Positions 47,536-59,488 of a stretch of 64,000 nt of DNA are shown here, piece after piece. Positions within the stretch are counted from its first letter, which is position 1; the number at the start of each line of letters is the position of its first letter. Made by a program: the position numbers and the translations under genes. The notes under the pieces are model-generated. The model ran no database searches. It was not told where the DNA came from and worked only from the letters and a program-made list of their open reading frames with translations. The stretch covers positions 3,115,001 through 3,179,000 of the forward strand of contig NC_081815.1 of NCBI RefSeq assembly GCF_030704535.1. The letters are read 5' to 3'. Source of the stretch: Vitis vinifera (taxonomy: Eukaryota; Streptophyta; Magnoliopsida; Vitales; Vitaceae).

Positions 47536-48463
47536 TGGTGACCCTACGTTAGCACTTTCCCCTTTAGGTTACGCAACCGCCGTCTTTCTGCCTTGGGTGC
47601 TTTTACTCTCCTCTTACTTTGGGCTTTTTGTTGGGTTTCCAAAAACTGATCCGGCCCATTTAATATGCCATGCATCTTACAACTTCTTGATCCCAATGCA
47701 TGGTCTTGTGCCGAAGTGCAACCTACTTGTTTAATCCAAAATGGCAAGTCAAGAGAAAACCAAACAAGGAAGAAAAGCACCATTAAGCCAAACAATGGCC
47801 TAGCAACTATTGAGGGAAAAATGAATGAGTGATACACGGAAACATCACCATGGCTGGAGCTATTATCATTGTCATCATTGAAGGATAGGACAATCTAAGA
47901 AGACAAAGAGAAAGCCCTTACAACTTTGCTTTTGAAAGACGTCTGTTTGGGGGCAATGAAGGAAAAATTCTAGTTTAATGAACCTAAAATAAATCTATAA
48001 AACTCACTTTGTCACATTGTAATAAAGATCATCTTATATAGATCGTTTACGATGTTGAGTCGCCTTTAGGAGCATCTTGTATCTATTGAATCAGGATTGA
48101 CAACTTGTATATTTTCTCATACTTGATGTTTGTACAAGATAACGGAAAAACCTCGCAAACTTAGGATCAGTGAAAAAGGGGATCAAGAGTCTTTTTTATA
48201 TCATTTCAAGTGACCTTCTATCAAAAGTTACAAATGAACATTTCCTTCTATATACATGAATTATCATTTCTTAATTTCATATCGTATTTATGGTATATGA
48301 AAACTTTAATTTATGTGCATGACTTTGGCTATTATGCCCTATACACAACTTGGTAGATTCATGACTTTGGTCGTAATACCTTATAATTTCCAAATACCAT
48401 GTACCATATATATTAAATTTTTCCCACACATTAAATGTATAAAATGAGAAATGTAAATAACTT

Positions 48464-48489
48464 AGGTTCATGACTTTGGTCATGAACCT
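48464..48489. repeat. Perfect inverted repeat, 11-bp arms
   Basis: AGGTTCATGAC, loop TTTG, then GTCATGAACCT. One arm motif (TTCATGACTTTGG) also occurs alone twice upstream. No gene context explains it. Confidence 0.8.
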
Positions 48490-48958
48490 TTAGAATAGTG
48501 GAGATTAACTTCATGCCTTCATGAAAGACCATAATAAGTCCAAAGCAAATGAGGTGTCTACAAGCACAAAGACTCAACAGCACTTGTAACTTTAAACATT
48601 ATAGGCAAAGCCAAAATCGTGTTTCCACCCTAAGAAGATTTTTGTGCTTGACACATTCACAAGAAAGCATGTTTAATTTTTTTTTTTTGAAAAAGTTTGT
48701 CATTAAAGTCAAAAGAAAATCATCCTTTATCATAAAAAGTAGATAAAAGGATGAATAATGATCTAAAACAGAAACTATACATGTCTTTAATAAATGGTTG
48801 CAAAATTCAACATCAAAAAAACTAGAGTGGATCATCTTATTATTGACCCAACAAATTTTGTATCTTCACATGTTCTATTTCTAAAGTAAAATTTTAAGTG
48901 TCAATTTCTCGTAATATATTAGTCTAATTTGAACCAATGATATTTAACTTTGATACCA

Positions 48959-49771
48959 AGGATAAAAATATCGGTAATCGCGGATATATCGGTACTTTGA
49001 TTTTATGGATATATCGAATATATCAGAGATATATCGACGGATATTTTGGAAAAAAAATATCAATATACCTAAAATTGATCAAAATTTATAAAAATATAAG
49101 AAAAGCTTCATAAAAATGTAAATAAAAGCATAATAGATATTTTAAAATTATTTTATTAAAGAATTTGATATATGTATAATATGATTTATCATATTTGATA
49201 ATAATATCATATGCATCAATAAAAATATGAATTTTATAAGTGTACATTTATTATTAAATTGCATCATATATTATGATGTTTGATTATAATATGTTTAATT
49301 TTAAAATATATATTAATATTATAATTATGATTCATTTAATTCAATTGTGATATATGTATAATTTTTTAATATTTAATTAATTTATTAATGATATTAAAAC
49401 ACTATAAAAAAATTATCATAATAAATTTTATATTTTTGGTAATCAATTAAAATAAATTTTTGCATTTAATTATAAAATAATTATAATTAATTTACTCTCT
49501 AAAATATTTTTTTGATATTTTATTTATATGAGAACTTTGAATATATATATATATAGTGTCTTTTATTTAACAAGGGGCAAGCTTACCCTCGGTTTTAAAG
49601 TGGCTTGAAATGTTTGGGGATCGAATCCTCTTATCAATAAAAAATGGAATTTTAAGGAGCGCCGCATTTGACCATACTCCTCCGATACACGATATATCTC
49701 GATATTTTCTTCCATATAACTTGACCATTACTCTTCCTATACACGATATATCTCGATATTTTTTTTCCATA
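48959..49771 (+). mobile_element. TATATCG-rich repetitive element, copy 1
   Basis: 813 bp bounded by TTTGATACCA on both sides (48949-48958 and 49772-49781), a 10-bp direct repeat that fits a Mutator-like target duplication. Ends are loosely inverted (GGATAAAAATATCGG against TGGAAAAAAAATATCGAG reversed). The interior shares long segments with the copy at about 61340-61945 in reverse orientation, for example TTTATCATATTTGATAATAA. No coding capacity is seen. It also holds a 50-bp tandem duplication. Confidence 0.65.
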
Positions 49772-49772
49772 T
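49668..49772. repeat. Tandem duplication of about 50 bp containing ACACGATATATCTCGATA
   Basis: The unit starting TTGACCAT and ending TTCCATAT is present at 49668-49717 and 49721-49772 with a few changes. It lies at the right end of the TATATCG-rich element. Confidence 0.8.
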
Positions 49773-50637
49773 TTGATACCAATTATTGGATTAGGTTTTT
49801 TTATCATCTCATTTTAAAAATCAATTAACATTCCATAAGGATAACTCAAATCTTTTATGATATTTTGACATCACATTATATAAAACTACTATAAAAGTCA
49901 TTCATTTTTTAGATGATCATTCATAAACTTAAAGACCCACATTATTACACCCGAAACATATACAAATTCTAGTGCGGACAATACTTGTCATAAGCAACCA
50001 CAAACCATATAGGAGTATACTTCCACAAGCAAGGACTTGCAAGTGGGGGTTTGGGATCCAACCAGACTGGACCAGCTTGTGGGTGGTTCAATATTGCACA
50101 GCTGACATCGATTTTAAAATTGCCACCTCAATAATTGGGTGGCTGCCGTGACGTGAACCGACTAAACTCCACCTGGCAACTCAAAATCTTTTCTCATTTC
50201 CGTGTGTGCCACATACTACATGTATGGTCTGGACAATAAGAGCTACCTTTTAATTGAAGAAAAAAATATAGACCAAAGTTTTAATCATTCAATAAATAAG
50301 TTGTGATTAAGGTGGACGGTGTGAGTGTTAGCTGTAAAATGTTTGAATTAACGACACAAAAGCAAGAATGGTAACCGACAGAAGCCAATTTCATTATTTC
50401 ACACGTTGAGTTGAATGAGGGAGAAGGATAGTATGTATATTTGGACAGGAAGCGTATGAGTTGGACGCGAGAGTCGGAGGCGGGGTTGATTTTCATTGCA
50501 GAGAGAGCGCGGAAGATTCGGTTGAGAAGAAAATCCTCAGAAAAAGAGGCCCCAAGAATCTATCTCCCCCCTCAATTTCCTCCCTTTGTTGTTGTTTGGT
50601 ACGAGATACGAGGGAATTGAAGACAAGGGAGATAGAT

Positions 50638-53600
50638 ATGCAGAGGCCTCTGGATCAACGCTCCAGATCTTCCAAGCCCACCACCATCCATGGCTGTGCT
50701 CAGTCCGGTGATCTTCTCGCCCTTCAGAAGCTACTTCGGGGCAACCCTTCTCTCCTCAACGACCGAAACCCTGTTGTGAGATCTCTTTTTCTTCCCCTAT
50801 CTGTCTGCCCCTTCATATGGGTATTTCAAGAAACCCATTTTTCTTTATATGTCGTATTTCCAAGAATGATGCTGCCTGATGTCATTTGGACCGATGATGT
50901 TCGAAGATTTGGGTTTACTGTGCTCAGAATCTGGAAAGAATTGATCTTTCGTGTGCTTCTTTATTTCTTTTGTAGATAATGTATGTAATTTGGGGATGCA
51001 TTGTGGTGGGGTTTTGAAAAAGGATGAAGACTAGGTAGATGTCATGATAAGGAGAATTGAGGGAAAGATAACTGAAATTTCAATAGAACCCCTCTTCACA
51101 TCGTTTTGTCAGTTATGGAGCATTTTACTGACTATAATCAGGAAGAGGACCCTAGTACAAGATAATAAAAAAGGGTTAAATGATAATCAGAATTGTGGAG
51201 AATGTTCTTGAATCAGTAAATTCTAGGATGAGCACAGCAAGAACTGTGTTGATGTAAAAATGTGGGGATGGTGGAGATTAATGGTGTGGACATCTCTAAG
51301 ATAGAGTCTTGTCATATTTATAGCTCCATAAAGAGAGGGAGATTCAAAAGAATGTTTTGACTAAGCTACGCAAAATGTGCACAGGCACAAATGTACATTT
51401 CTGTAATCTTGGGTGTTCTGTTTAATGTTTTTTTTTCTCCTGTCTCAGGTATCTTGGTTTTTCATCGTCTTTTATTTTTTTTCCCTATTGTTATTTTCTT
51501 TATCAAATTTCTGATGTTGAACAAATATATAATTTCTTATGAGAACCACCTCGCCTTTGGTTTTCAAAATGGGCTAAACATGAGCTAAACATGAGCTACC
51601 ATGTTTTAAATTATTAATCATTTACTTGGTATATCTTTTAGTTGTATGTTGCTTGCTGCAATTTCCCGGGAGTTAAATAATTTAGATTGAATGGCCTAAC
51701 TATTCATGATGTTTGTTGTGATACCTAGGAAGGTGCCAGCTCAGTTACTTGTTTTTTTTCCTTTTCGTTTATTGGGTATACTTGGTTTAATTGCAGATGG
51801 CACAGACACCACTTCATGTTTCTTCTGGTTACAACAATGTTGAGATAGTTAAGTTTCTGCTCAATTGGCAAGGACCTGAAAAGGTGGAGTTGGAAGCAAA
51901 GAACATGGTGGGTAAACATTTGTTTTTTCCTGTTCAATATTTGTAGAAGTTCCTATCTTTTGATTCATTTACTCTTATCAATTCATGGGTGTTGATGTGT
52001 TGAGCAGTACGGAGAAACTCCATTGCATATGGCAGCAAAGAATGGTTGCAATGCAGCTGCACAGTTGCTTCTTGCTCATGGTGCTATTGTTGAAGCCAAA
52101 GCAAATGTGTGCTCTCTTGCCAGCTTATTATCCTTTTTTTCCTTTTATGAGACATGCTGTTTTTCTTGAACTCTCTTCTTACTAGGTCCTCTTCATGCAG
52201 AATGGAATGACACCATTACACCTTGCTGTTTGGTACTCGCTCCGGGCTGAAGACTGCTCAACTGTCAAGACTTTGCTCGACTACAATGCTGATTGCAGTT
52301 CTAAAGACAATGTAATAATAATTGCCATTGCTGAGCATATTTTATCTGTAGTCAGATATACTCTCCTTGTAAATGGTAATAATTGGTGAAGCCTTTGATT
52401 TTCAGGAGGGTATGACTCCCCTTAATCATCTCTCACAAGGCCCAGGAAGTGAGAAGTTGCGGGAACTTCTGCATCGGTATTTGGATGAGCAGATAAAACG
52501 AAGAGCCCTTGAAGCATGCAGTGAGACAAAAGCTAAGATGGATGAACTTGAAGATGCATTATCAAATATTGTGGGTTTGAATGACCTAAAGTCACAGCTT
52601 CGGAGATGGGCAAAGGGCATGCTTTTGGACGAAAGGCGCAAGGCCCTTGGGCTAAAAGTTGGCAGCCGAAAACCACCTCATATGGCTTTCCTTGGCAATC
52701 CTGGAACTGGTAAGTTTGTCCAGATTGTGTTCTTAAAATAATGCTATTTCTTTAAACACACCTTCAATACTTATATGCCTATGAATTGTGCCAAGATATT
52801 TGCCTTTTCTATTTGGAAACTAGCTTATACTCATGTTCATATTCTACCAAATTCCATCTGTTATAAATGAAACTGCAATGTAGTGGAGGCTTCCAATTTA
52901 TTTTGGTTTAGTTTTTAACCATTTTGGTTGTTTTATCAAGTTAATCATTGTGAAATTGAACTGTAACAGCGTCACATTTGGTGGTGTTCTTCCTATTCTT
53001 AATAATCATGGATCATCTCTTTACAATTATTAGCATAAAGAAGTGACACGATCTCAATTCAAGAAAGCCTTGTCCTAGCTGTTTGGGTTCTGTAATATAC
53101 TCCTTTTCACTTTTCTACTATATCTAGGGTTGAACTCATAAATCATAGGTCAACATGGCTATTACTAGAATCTCAATCCACATCCTTTCTTTTGTTCTTG
53201 CAGCACCTTGTTAAATGGTAAAGCCAACTTGTTTTTCCTTGGTACATTGGTCCACAGACCTTTTTCGGTCTCTCCCTTGTATTTGCAGTACTTATAACTT
53301 ATGACAAATCATTTTTCGTGGGTATGCTATATGTTCTTTGTTACATGTAATGAACCATCTTAATAGGATTGTACGTTGAGCTGTACCTTCTCATGAATAT
53401 ATGTGTTTTTTTATTTTATTATTTATTTTTATCGTAGTGCTAATCCATCTTAACGTCCTCATTCCAATAACTCACAATTTTTTTCAATATTTTGTTTTGA
53501 TTATCCAAAATTTTGTACCAAGAAATGGCTGGCTTTTTTGGTTTGATAAGCAAATAGAATACTAATGAAAAGCTCCATACAATGGTTGGTTTCTAGTTGT

Positions 53601-54853
53601 AGGAATTTTCTTCCCAACTTGACTCTAATTCTCTGGTCAACATCTTCAATATTTTCTTAAAATATAGAGAATGTTAATAGTTGTTGTTGGGCTATCTTTT
53701 GCTTATCAGTTTTAAGCTTCTTAATGGCCTTCTTCATCTCCATTTTTTAAAATTTCTTCTCATAAAAAACTGGTTGGCATTAAACTGTCCCTTTGCAATT
53801 TTGTTTAACTATTGTGCTTTTGTTGTTTAAAACTACATTGTCAGTAAATAACATGCACCAGGGGACCTTTTGTATCTGTCTAGTTACCTCACGAAGAAGA
53901 AGTTTTTAGGTCAATGAAGACAAGAAGAAGTTTCTATTCTTATTTTATAAATTTTATATTGAAGAACTAAATTGAATTATGGATATACATCGGGTTGATT
54001 GATTGTCTTTATGTTTTTGTACCTTGTTTGGTTAACAAGCCATTATATGATTATTGTACTTGAACAGGTAAAACTATGGTTGCGAGAGTCCTTGGAAGGT
54101 TACTACACATGGTGGGAGTTTTACCTACTGACAAAGTAACTGAAGTCCAGCGGACTGATTTGGTTGGGGAATTTGTTGGTCATACAGGACCAAAGACAAG
54201 AAGAAAAGTATGCTACATGCTTTGGAAATTGTATATTATCATATTTAATGAAAAACTTAGGACAATTTTCTTTTAGAAAACTAATTTCCAACACATTGCA
54301 GATCAAAGAAGCAGAGGGAGGAATTCTCTTTGTAGACGAAGCCTACAGACTTATACCTATGCAGAAGTCGGATGATAAAGACTATGGGTTGGAAGCCTTA
54401 GAGGAGATAATGTCTGTCATGGACAGTGGGAAAGTAGTAGTCATCTTTGCTGGCTACAGTGAACCAATGAAGCGGGTGATCTCGTCAAATGAAGGCTTTT
54501 GCAGAAGGGTGACAAAGTTTTTCCATTTTGGTGACTTCAATTCACAAGAATTGGCCAAGATTCTGAATCTGAAAATGAACAATCAGACAGAAGACAGCTT
54601 GTTGTATGGATTCAGATTACATCCTTCATGCAGTGTGGACTCCGTTGCAGCACTGATAGAGAGAGAAACAACAGAAAAGCAGAGGAAGGAGATGAATGGA
54701 GGGTTGGTTGATCCAATGCTGGTGAATGCTAGAGAGAATTTGGACCTCAGGCTGAGTTTTGAGTGTATAGATACAGATGAACTACTTACCATCACCATAG
54801 AGGATTTAGAAGCTGGCCTTAGCCTATTATCACAGCAAGTCCAGCATGACTAA
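50638..54853 (+). CDS. Ankyrin-repeat AAA ATPase (CbbX/CfxQ-type)
   Basis: N-terminal ankyrin repeats fused to a CbbX-type AAA+ ATPase; a plant family without a settled function. Seven exons: 50638-50775, 51797-51907, 52008-52106, 52201-52311, 52406-52709, 54068-54207 and 54302-54853; 484 residues. Ankyrin repeats with TPLHVSS, TPLHMAA, TPLHLAV and TPLNHLS occupy residues 1 to about 165, roughly one repeat per exon. Walker A GNPGTGKT (250-257) is split by the 1.36-kb intron 5. Walker B is ILFVDEA (309-315). GFCRRV is a plausible sensor/arginine-finger region. ATG 50638 is chosen; the in-frame upstream stretch has no ATG. The closest relative I recall is At3g24530, also near PERK and RSY3 genes in Arabidopsis. 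Confidence 0.93.
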
Positions 54854-55552
54854 AAAAGTAAAAAGAAAAAAAAAAAACAAAACCCAACTACAAATCTATT
54901 GGCATCTCAGCATGATTCTTTAATTGAATTGTAGAAGATTGGTCTCCCTCCCATGAGCCTTTAGCTCTTAATATATTATTTTTGCCCAAGTATTTGTTGC
55001 AACTTTTCCCCTAAGGCTCAGAGGCAGCCATGAAATGGATTTTGTAATTGGCAGGTTTACCATTGGAGGTTAATTGATTTAGTTCTATTGATGCAGTTTA
55101 GACTTCTGGTTTTTCTGGGAAATTTATTGTTTTTGGCACAATGATTATACAGTGAAGGATAAAATTGTTTTTGAAGGTCATTCAAGTTGATTACTTTGTC
55201 ATGGGTTGTTTTGTTCATCTATGCTTATCTTGAATTCACATTGTCTTCCAAATTCCCATAAAGCAATGATTTATCATGAATTTAGAGATAAATGGAGACT
55301 TGGGTCTGTGGTTTCTGAGGAAATAATCTCAGAAGGGAAAAGATTATGGAGACGTCTTCATCGAAAAAAAATCTATTGCCTCCTCCAAGAAGAAACTAGA
55401 AACTGAAAATTGCAAGGAAAAACAAAGGGAATAGGACAAAAGAAATTTAAAAAAGAGAAAAAAAAGGGAAAAATGAAAAGGGGGTGCGTAATACACACAC
55501 TAAGCTGAAAGAGAAGGTTAAGGAGGCAATCTTGTGTGTGGAGAAGAGAGCA
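54854..55552. other. Spacer between AAA ATPase and TraB genes
   Basis: 3' UTR of the upstream gene and promoter of the next, same strand, about 0.7 kb. The A-rich leader (about 55438-55490) precedes the TraB start. No other feature seen. Confidence 0.5.
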
Positions 55553-58500
55553 ATGGCCTCGACTTCTCTCTCCGTACCCGTTCCCACCAGACTCAGACCC
55601 TTCAACTCCTCTAACCCTAATCCCAGATTCCCAACTTCGTCAGCTTCCTTCAAGTTCTTCGCTTCTTCTCTCAAGCCATCGACGCCGGTCGAACATGGGT
55701 CCGCCGACCACTTTCTTCAGAACAATTCCATTGCTGATTTTATGAGATTCAAAAAAGGGATACTTGGAGGGAGCAACGGCGAGTTGCAGACGGCTGTTGT
55801 CACTTACAGAAAGAAGTTCCCTTGGTCTCTTCTTCAACCCTTTCTTCAGGTGCCTTTTATTTTATTTTATTTTTTCAAATTATAATTATGCCATTTTTCT
55901 TTCCCTTTATTCAAGTGCTTTTTTCTGTTCTTTTGTTTTTAATTATGGGTTTTTTCCTTTATATATCTTCTTCAGGTTGATTTGGTCTCTACGATTCACA
56001 TTGCGGACAAAGAGTATGTCTGCTCACTAGAATTTGGACCGGTTTTCCATTTTTCTAGTTTGATTTCTTCTCTCCTGCCTCTTTTTTCTGTTATGAATTT
56101 ATTATATTTTCATTTTCGACTTGGAGTGTGGTGGGTTCGTGGTAATACCAGAAGTTAATGGTTTGCTTCATCTGGCATTCTCAATATGACACGCAAGAGC
56201 AGAAATTTGTCAAATTATTAATATATGGCTCTGTATCTGGTGCTTTCTAGGAAGTATACAGCAAAGATGATTGAATGGATGGTCTGAACTTAGGATGGTT
56301 GTACAGTTTTGAATCTTTTGATAGTTCGGTTATAATGTTTGTTTAATTAGTTTCCTTCTGAATTGGATTATATCAGCTCATTTATGAAGAATGTAGTTTT
56401 TTTGGTTTTTAGGTCTCCAAGTTCTTTTCCAGGTCATGGGTGATGACAGCTCTGAGCTTATTGTTAATTCAAGATGACATTAGTATCATCACTAATAATG
56501 AAATGATTGTTGGTAAAGTAAAACCCCATAAATCTTCCTTCTCTCCTGACTCCAATCTCAGAGCCTCAAATGCTGACTTTCTCTCTATATTTTTCCTTCC
56601 TTTGGAATACTTTTCTGAACTCATTTTCCTTTCTTTGGCTACCCAACTCTTTACATTTTCACAAAACTTGACTAGAGAAAAATTATTTTTTTTTTGGGGT
56701 TTTTAGAGATAAAAGAATCTTAGTTTTTTGGGTGCAAATTTCCTATTTGATAACAGACTTATACCCATTTATGTTGTGTGAAATATTTTCAAGAGCACCC
56801 CTTCCAATTCCAAAGTATGTGTTTTTGAATAAATTCCGATCTCCATGATACCCTTTTGAACAAAGAAATATTATAGAATTATGCCTGTGCTAAAAATTAC
56901 TCTTGTGAATCAACAATATGTTGCTTCATTGTTGTGTGTTGGTACCTCATATTGTACTGATTTTATTACATTTTCGTTATTTAAGTGTACTTGTATACTA
57001 TACTTGTTATATACTATACTATAGAATTTACATTTTCATTAGTGTTGCGATCATTTTGCATCCTACACATTATATACTATACTTGTTATATACATTTTCT
57101 TTCCGGTATTTCATTTGAAATTTCCATTTTTTTTTTCCTTTACTAATTTCCATGATATTTTCAAATTGATGAAAATTGAAATTGTTATCAAAATATCTAT
57201 GGATTTGTCCACTTGATAGTATTTTATTCTTTGCACACAGGTACTTTGCAACCCTCCAGAAGGAACTTGAACCCTACGACTGTGTCCTTTACGAGATGGT
57301 GGCCAGTAGAGAGAGTTTAGAGAATAGAAGAAACCCTGCTGCTACAAAAAGGCTCAAAAGTTCACGTTCACGAGGCTTTAACATTCTTGGATGCATTCAA
57401 CGACAGATGGCTCGAGTTCTTATGCTTGATTTTCAATTAGATTGTCTTGATTACCAAGCTGAGAATTGGTACCATGCTGATCTTGACTATGAGACTTTCA
57501 AGTTACTTCAGGTGCGAGTCTTTGACTTCTCTGGATAAAATTGATGCGATGCACTAGTATTTTGACTGTGTAAACCATTAAAATGCTTGAGATTTTTGTA
57601 GAAGTTACTTGACAGTCTTCGCTCAATATTTAACTCAAATTCTAGAGATGCATCAAGAACATGGAAAAAAATTTAAGCATGCCTATATCCAGTGACAAAT
57701 ATTTGAGTTCAGCCATTTTTCAATTTTTTTTTGGTTATTTATTTATTGCTGTTTCTTTTTCTTTATGAGGTCACAGATACTTCTTTGTTAATCTAAAAAA
57801 TTTTAAGATTGACCCGATTAGAGTCTGCTTCTTGATAGGTTATAGTCCATATTCATACAATTCTTAATGCTTGGTCCATTGTGTACTTTTATCTTACCAC
57901 CAAACTTTGAATTATGACTTTTGCATCGCCTTCATTTGTGATTTTGCTATTGGCCAGCCAGAGTGCGTCAGGTTTTGATATTTTATGGTATTCTATCATA
58001 TTTTTCCCTTAGGTTGAGAAAGGTGAGAGTTTCTTCACATTTGCTAGAGATATGACTCTTAAATCAACAAAAGCCATGGTGCTGCCTGCTTCAATTCCAG
58101 AAAACCTCGGTTTTTGGAGATCCAAGCTTCTGTGGGCCTCTCGTGTGTTACCTATGCCACTTGTTGGCCTTCTCATTATTGGAAGTGTTTGTGCGGATAC
58201 TGGAACTCAGGCATCAGAATATCCCGAGCTAGAAGCCTTGTCCAGACTTGATTTTGGTGCAGCAATGAAGGTCTTTCTGGCAAAGCGACTGACATCCGAG
58301 TAAGTACATGCCTGGTTTTCTCATGGTTGAAAGTCTGTATTGCATCTGAGTAGCCAATCATACTGTAGTCTCAGGCACAAAGCTCTTGAAATTATAAAAG
58401 AAAATGGTGGAATTCTTGTAGGTTCACACAGGTGACAGCGGATGTAGAGGAGAAATCTGTGATCATTGGGGAGAGGAACAGAGCTGCAGTGGAGGCACTA

Positions 58501-58863
58501 AGGAGAGCAATGGATGAAGGCCACAACAAAATCGCTATACTATATGGCGGGGGACACATGCCAGACCTGGGTAGGCGATTAAGAGAGGAGTTCGACCTCA
58601 TACCGTCCCAGGTGCAGTGGGTAACCGCTTGGTCCATAAGGAATCGATATTTAAAGAGCAGTTCCCTTCCATTCCTCAAGGCCATGGCTGAAGTCTCCGG
58701 TTGGCCACTGAACAGGTACCAGACTCTGGCCCTCGCCATATTTTCATCGGTCCTGGCTTTGGATCTCTGGTTCTGGGAGCTCTTTTTCGGCACGGCTGTG
58801 AACTGGGTCTCCCATCTTGGCTCTCAAGTTGTTCAATATGTTGAAAATTCAAGGCTGATGTGA
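55553..58863 (+). CDS. TraB/PrgY-domain family protein, probable plastid membrane protein
   Basis: TraB-domain protein; the domain is distantly related to bacterial pheromone-shutdown proteins and TIKI-type proteases. The plant role is not established. Five exons: 55553-55849, 55976-56013, 57241-57511, 58013-58299 and 58422-58863; 444 residues. The Ser/Pro/Arg-rich first 50-60 residues look like a plastid transit peptide. The domain opens with VSTIHIADKEY (His107), then VLYEMVASRES, and ends in ILYGGGHMPDL; these are the conserved acidic and His positions. Hydrophobic stretches (PMPLVGLLIIG and TLALAIFSSVLAL) suggest membrane attachment. Exon 2 is only 38 bp. Intron 2 is 1.2 kb and AT-rich. 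At5g52030-like from memory. Confidence 0.9.
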
Positions 58864-59488
58864 TCATGGCCATTGCCTTTGCTGGATGTAACAAAAGAAA
58901 ATTGGAAGCAAATTTGTATATGGCATTTGGCTGTGTAAATATTGTAAGCCACATAGTAAATTGATTGGGCCATTCAATGTCCACAACATTGGATTATAAA
59001 TTTTATTTTTTTTATTTTTCAAATGATTAATTATATAAGGGAGGCGATTTATATTTCATCTTTTAATTTTTAAATGATTGATTGATTATCCAACAGGCGT
59101 GTTTTTTATTTTGGGTAGTTATCTTGCATGGCCACGCGCTACGAGATATCTCTCCACGTATGATGTATGAGCAGATAATTATTAATTATTATTTCATAAA
59201 TATCAATTATAGAGGATGGTTGTTAAACAGGTGGCATAATTATTATTCCGTAAATATGAATTGGATATTTTCTGAGAAAAATTGTTAAACAGGTGGCATG
59301 GGAGTGAGTGAGAATAGGACAAAATATTAAATGATCGTGCACGCCACGTGATTTTGTGAGTCATACTATCCACAAATCCGCAATTCCCTGTGGGAGGAAA
59401 TCGAAAGTACACACCGTCATCACCCTCAACCTACCAATCATGAAAAAGTGAGTTTCTCTCAGGCCAGGAGAGTATCCTTCCAACCGTG
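58864..59488 (+). promoter_or_regulatory. Promoter region of the polyol transporter with G-box and local duplication
   Basis: CCACGTGA (59345-59351, G-box core) lies about 140 bp before the ATG. An imperfect tandem duplication precedes it (59186-59237 and 59240-59299). Confidence 0.45.
59186..59299. repeat. Imperfect tandem duplication upstream of the transporter
   Basis: Both copies start TTATTATT..(T)AAATAT.AATT and end TTGTTAAACAGGTGGCAT (59220-59237 and 59282-59299, identical). The second copy is a few bases longer. Confidence 0.8.

Larger units (their letters stand above)
47536..50637. other. Spacer between NYC1 and the ankyrin/AAA gene
   Basis: No gene recognised. Contains a possible LTR-like or repeated stretch at about 48290-48490, where TTCATGACTTTGG-type motifs recur (48317, 48358 and 48468 regions). 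It ends in the TATATCG-rich element listed separately. The AAA gene leader lies just before 50638. Confidence 0.45.

Noticed and set aside
49541-49560. TATATATA run as a promoter TATA box
   Set aside because: It sits inside a repetitive AT-rich element more than 1 kb from any gene start.
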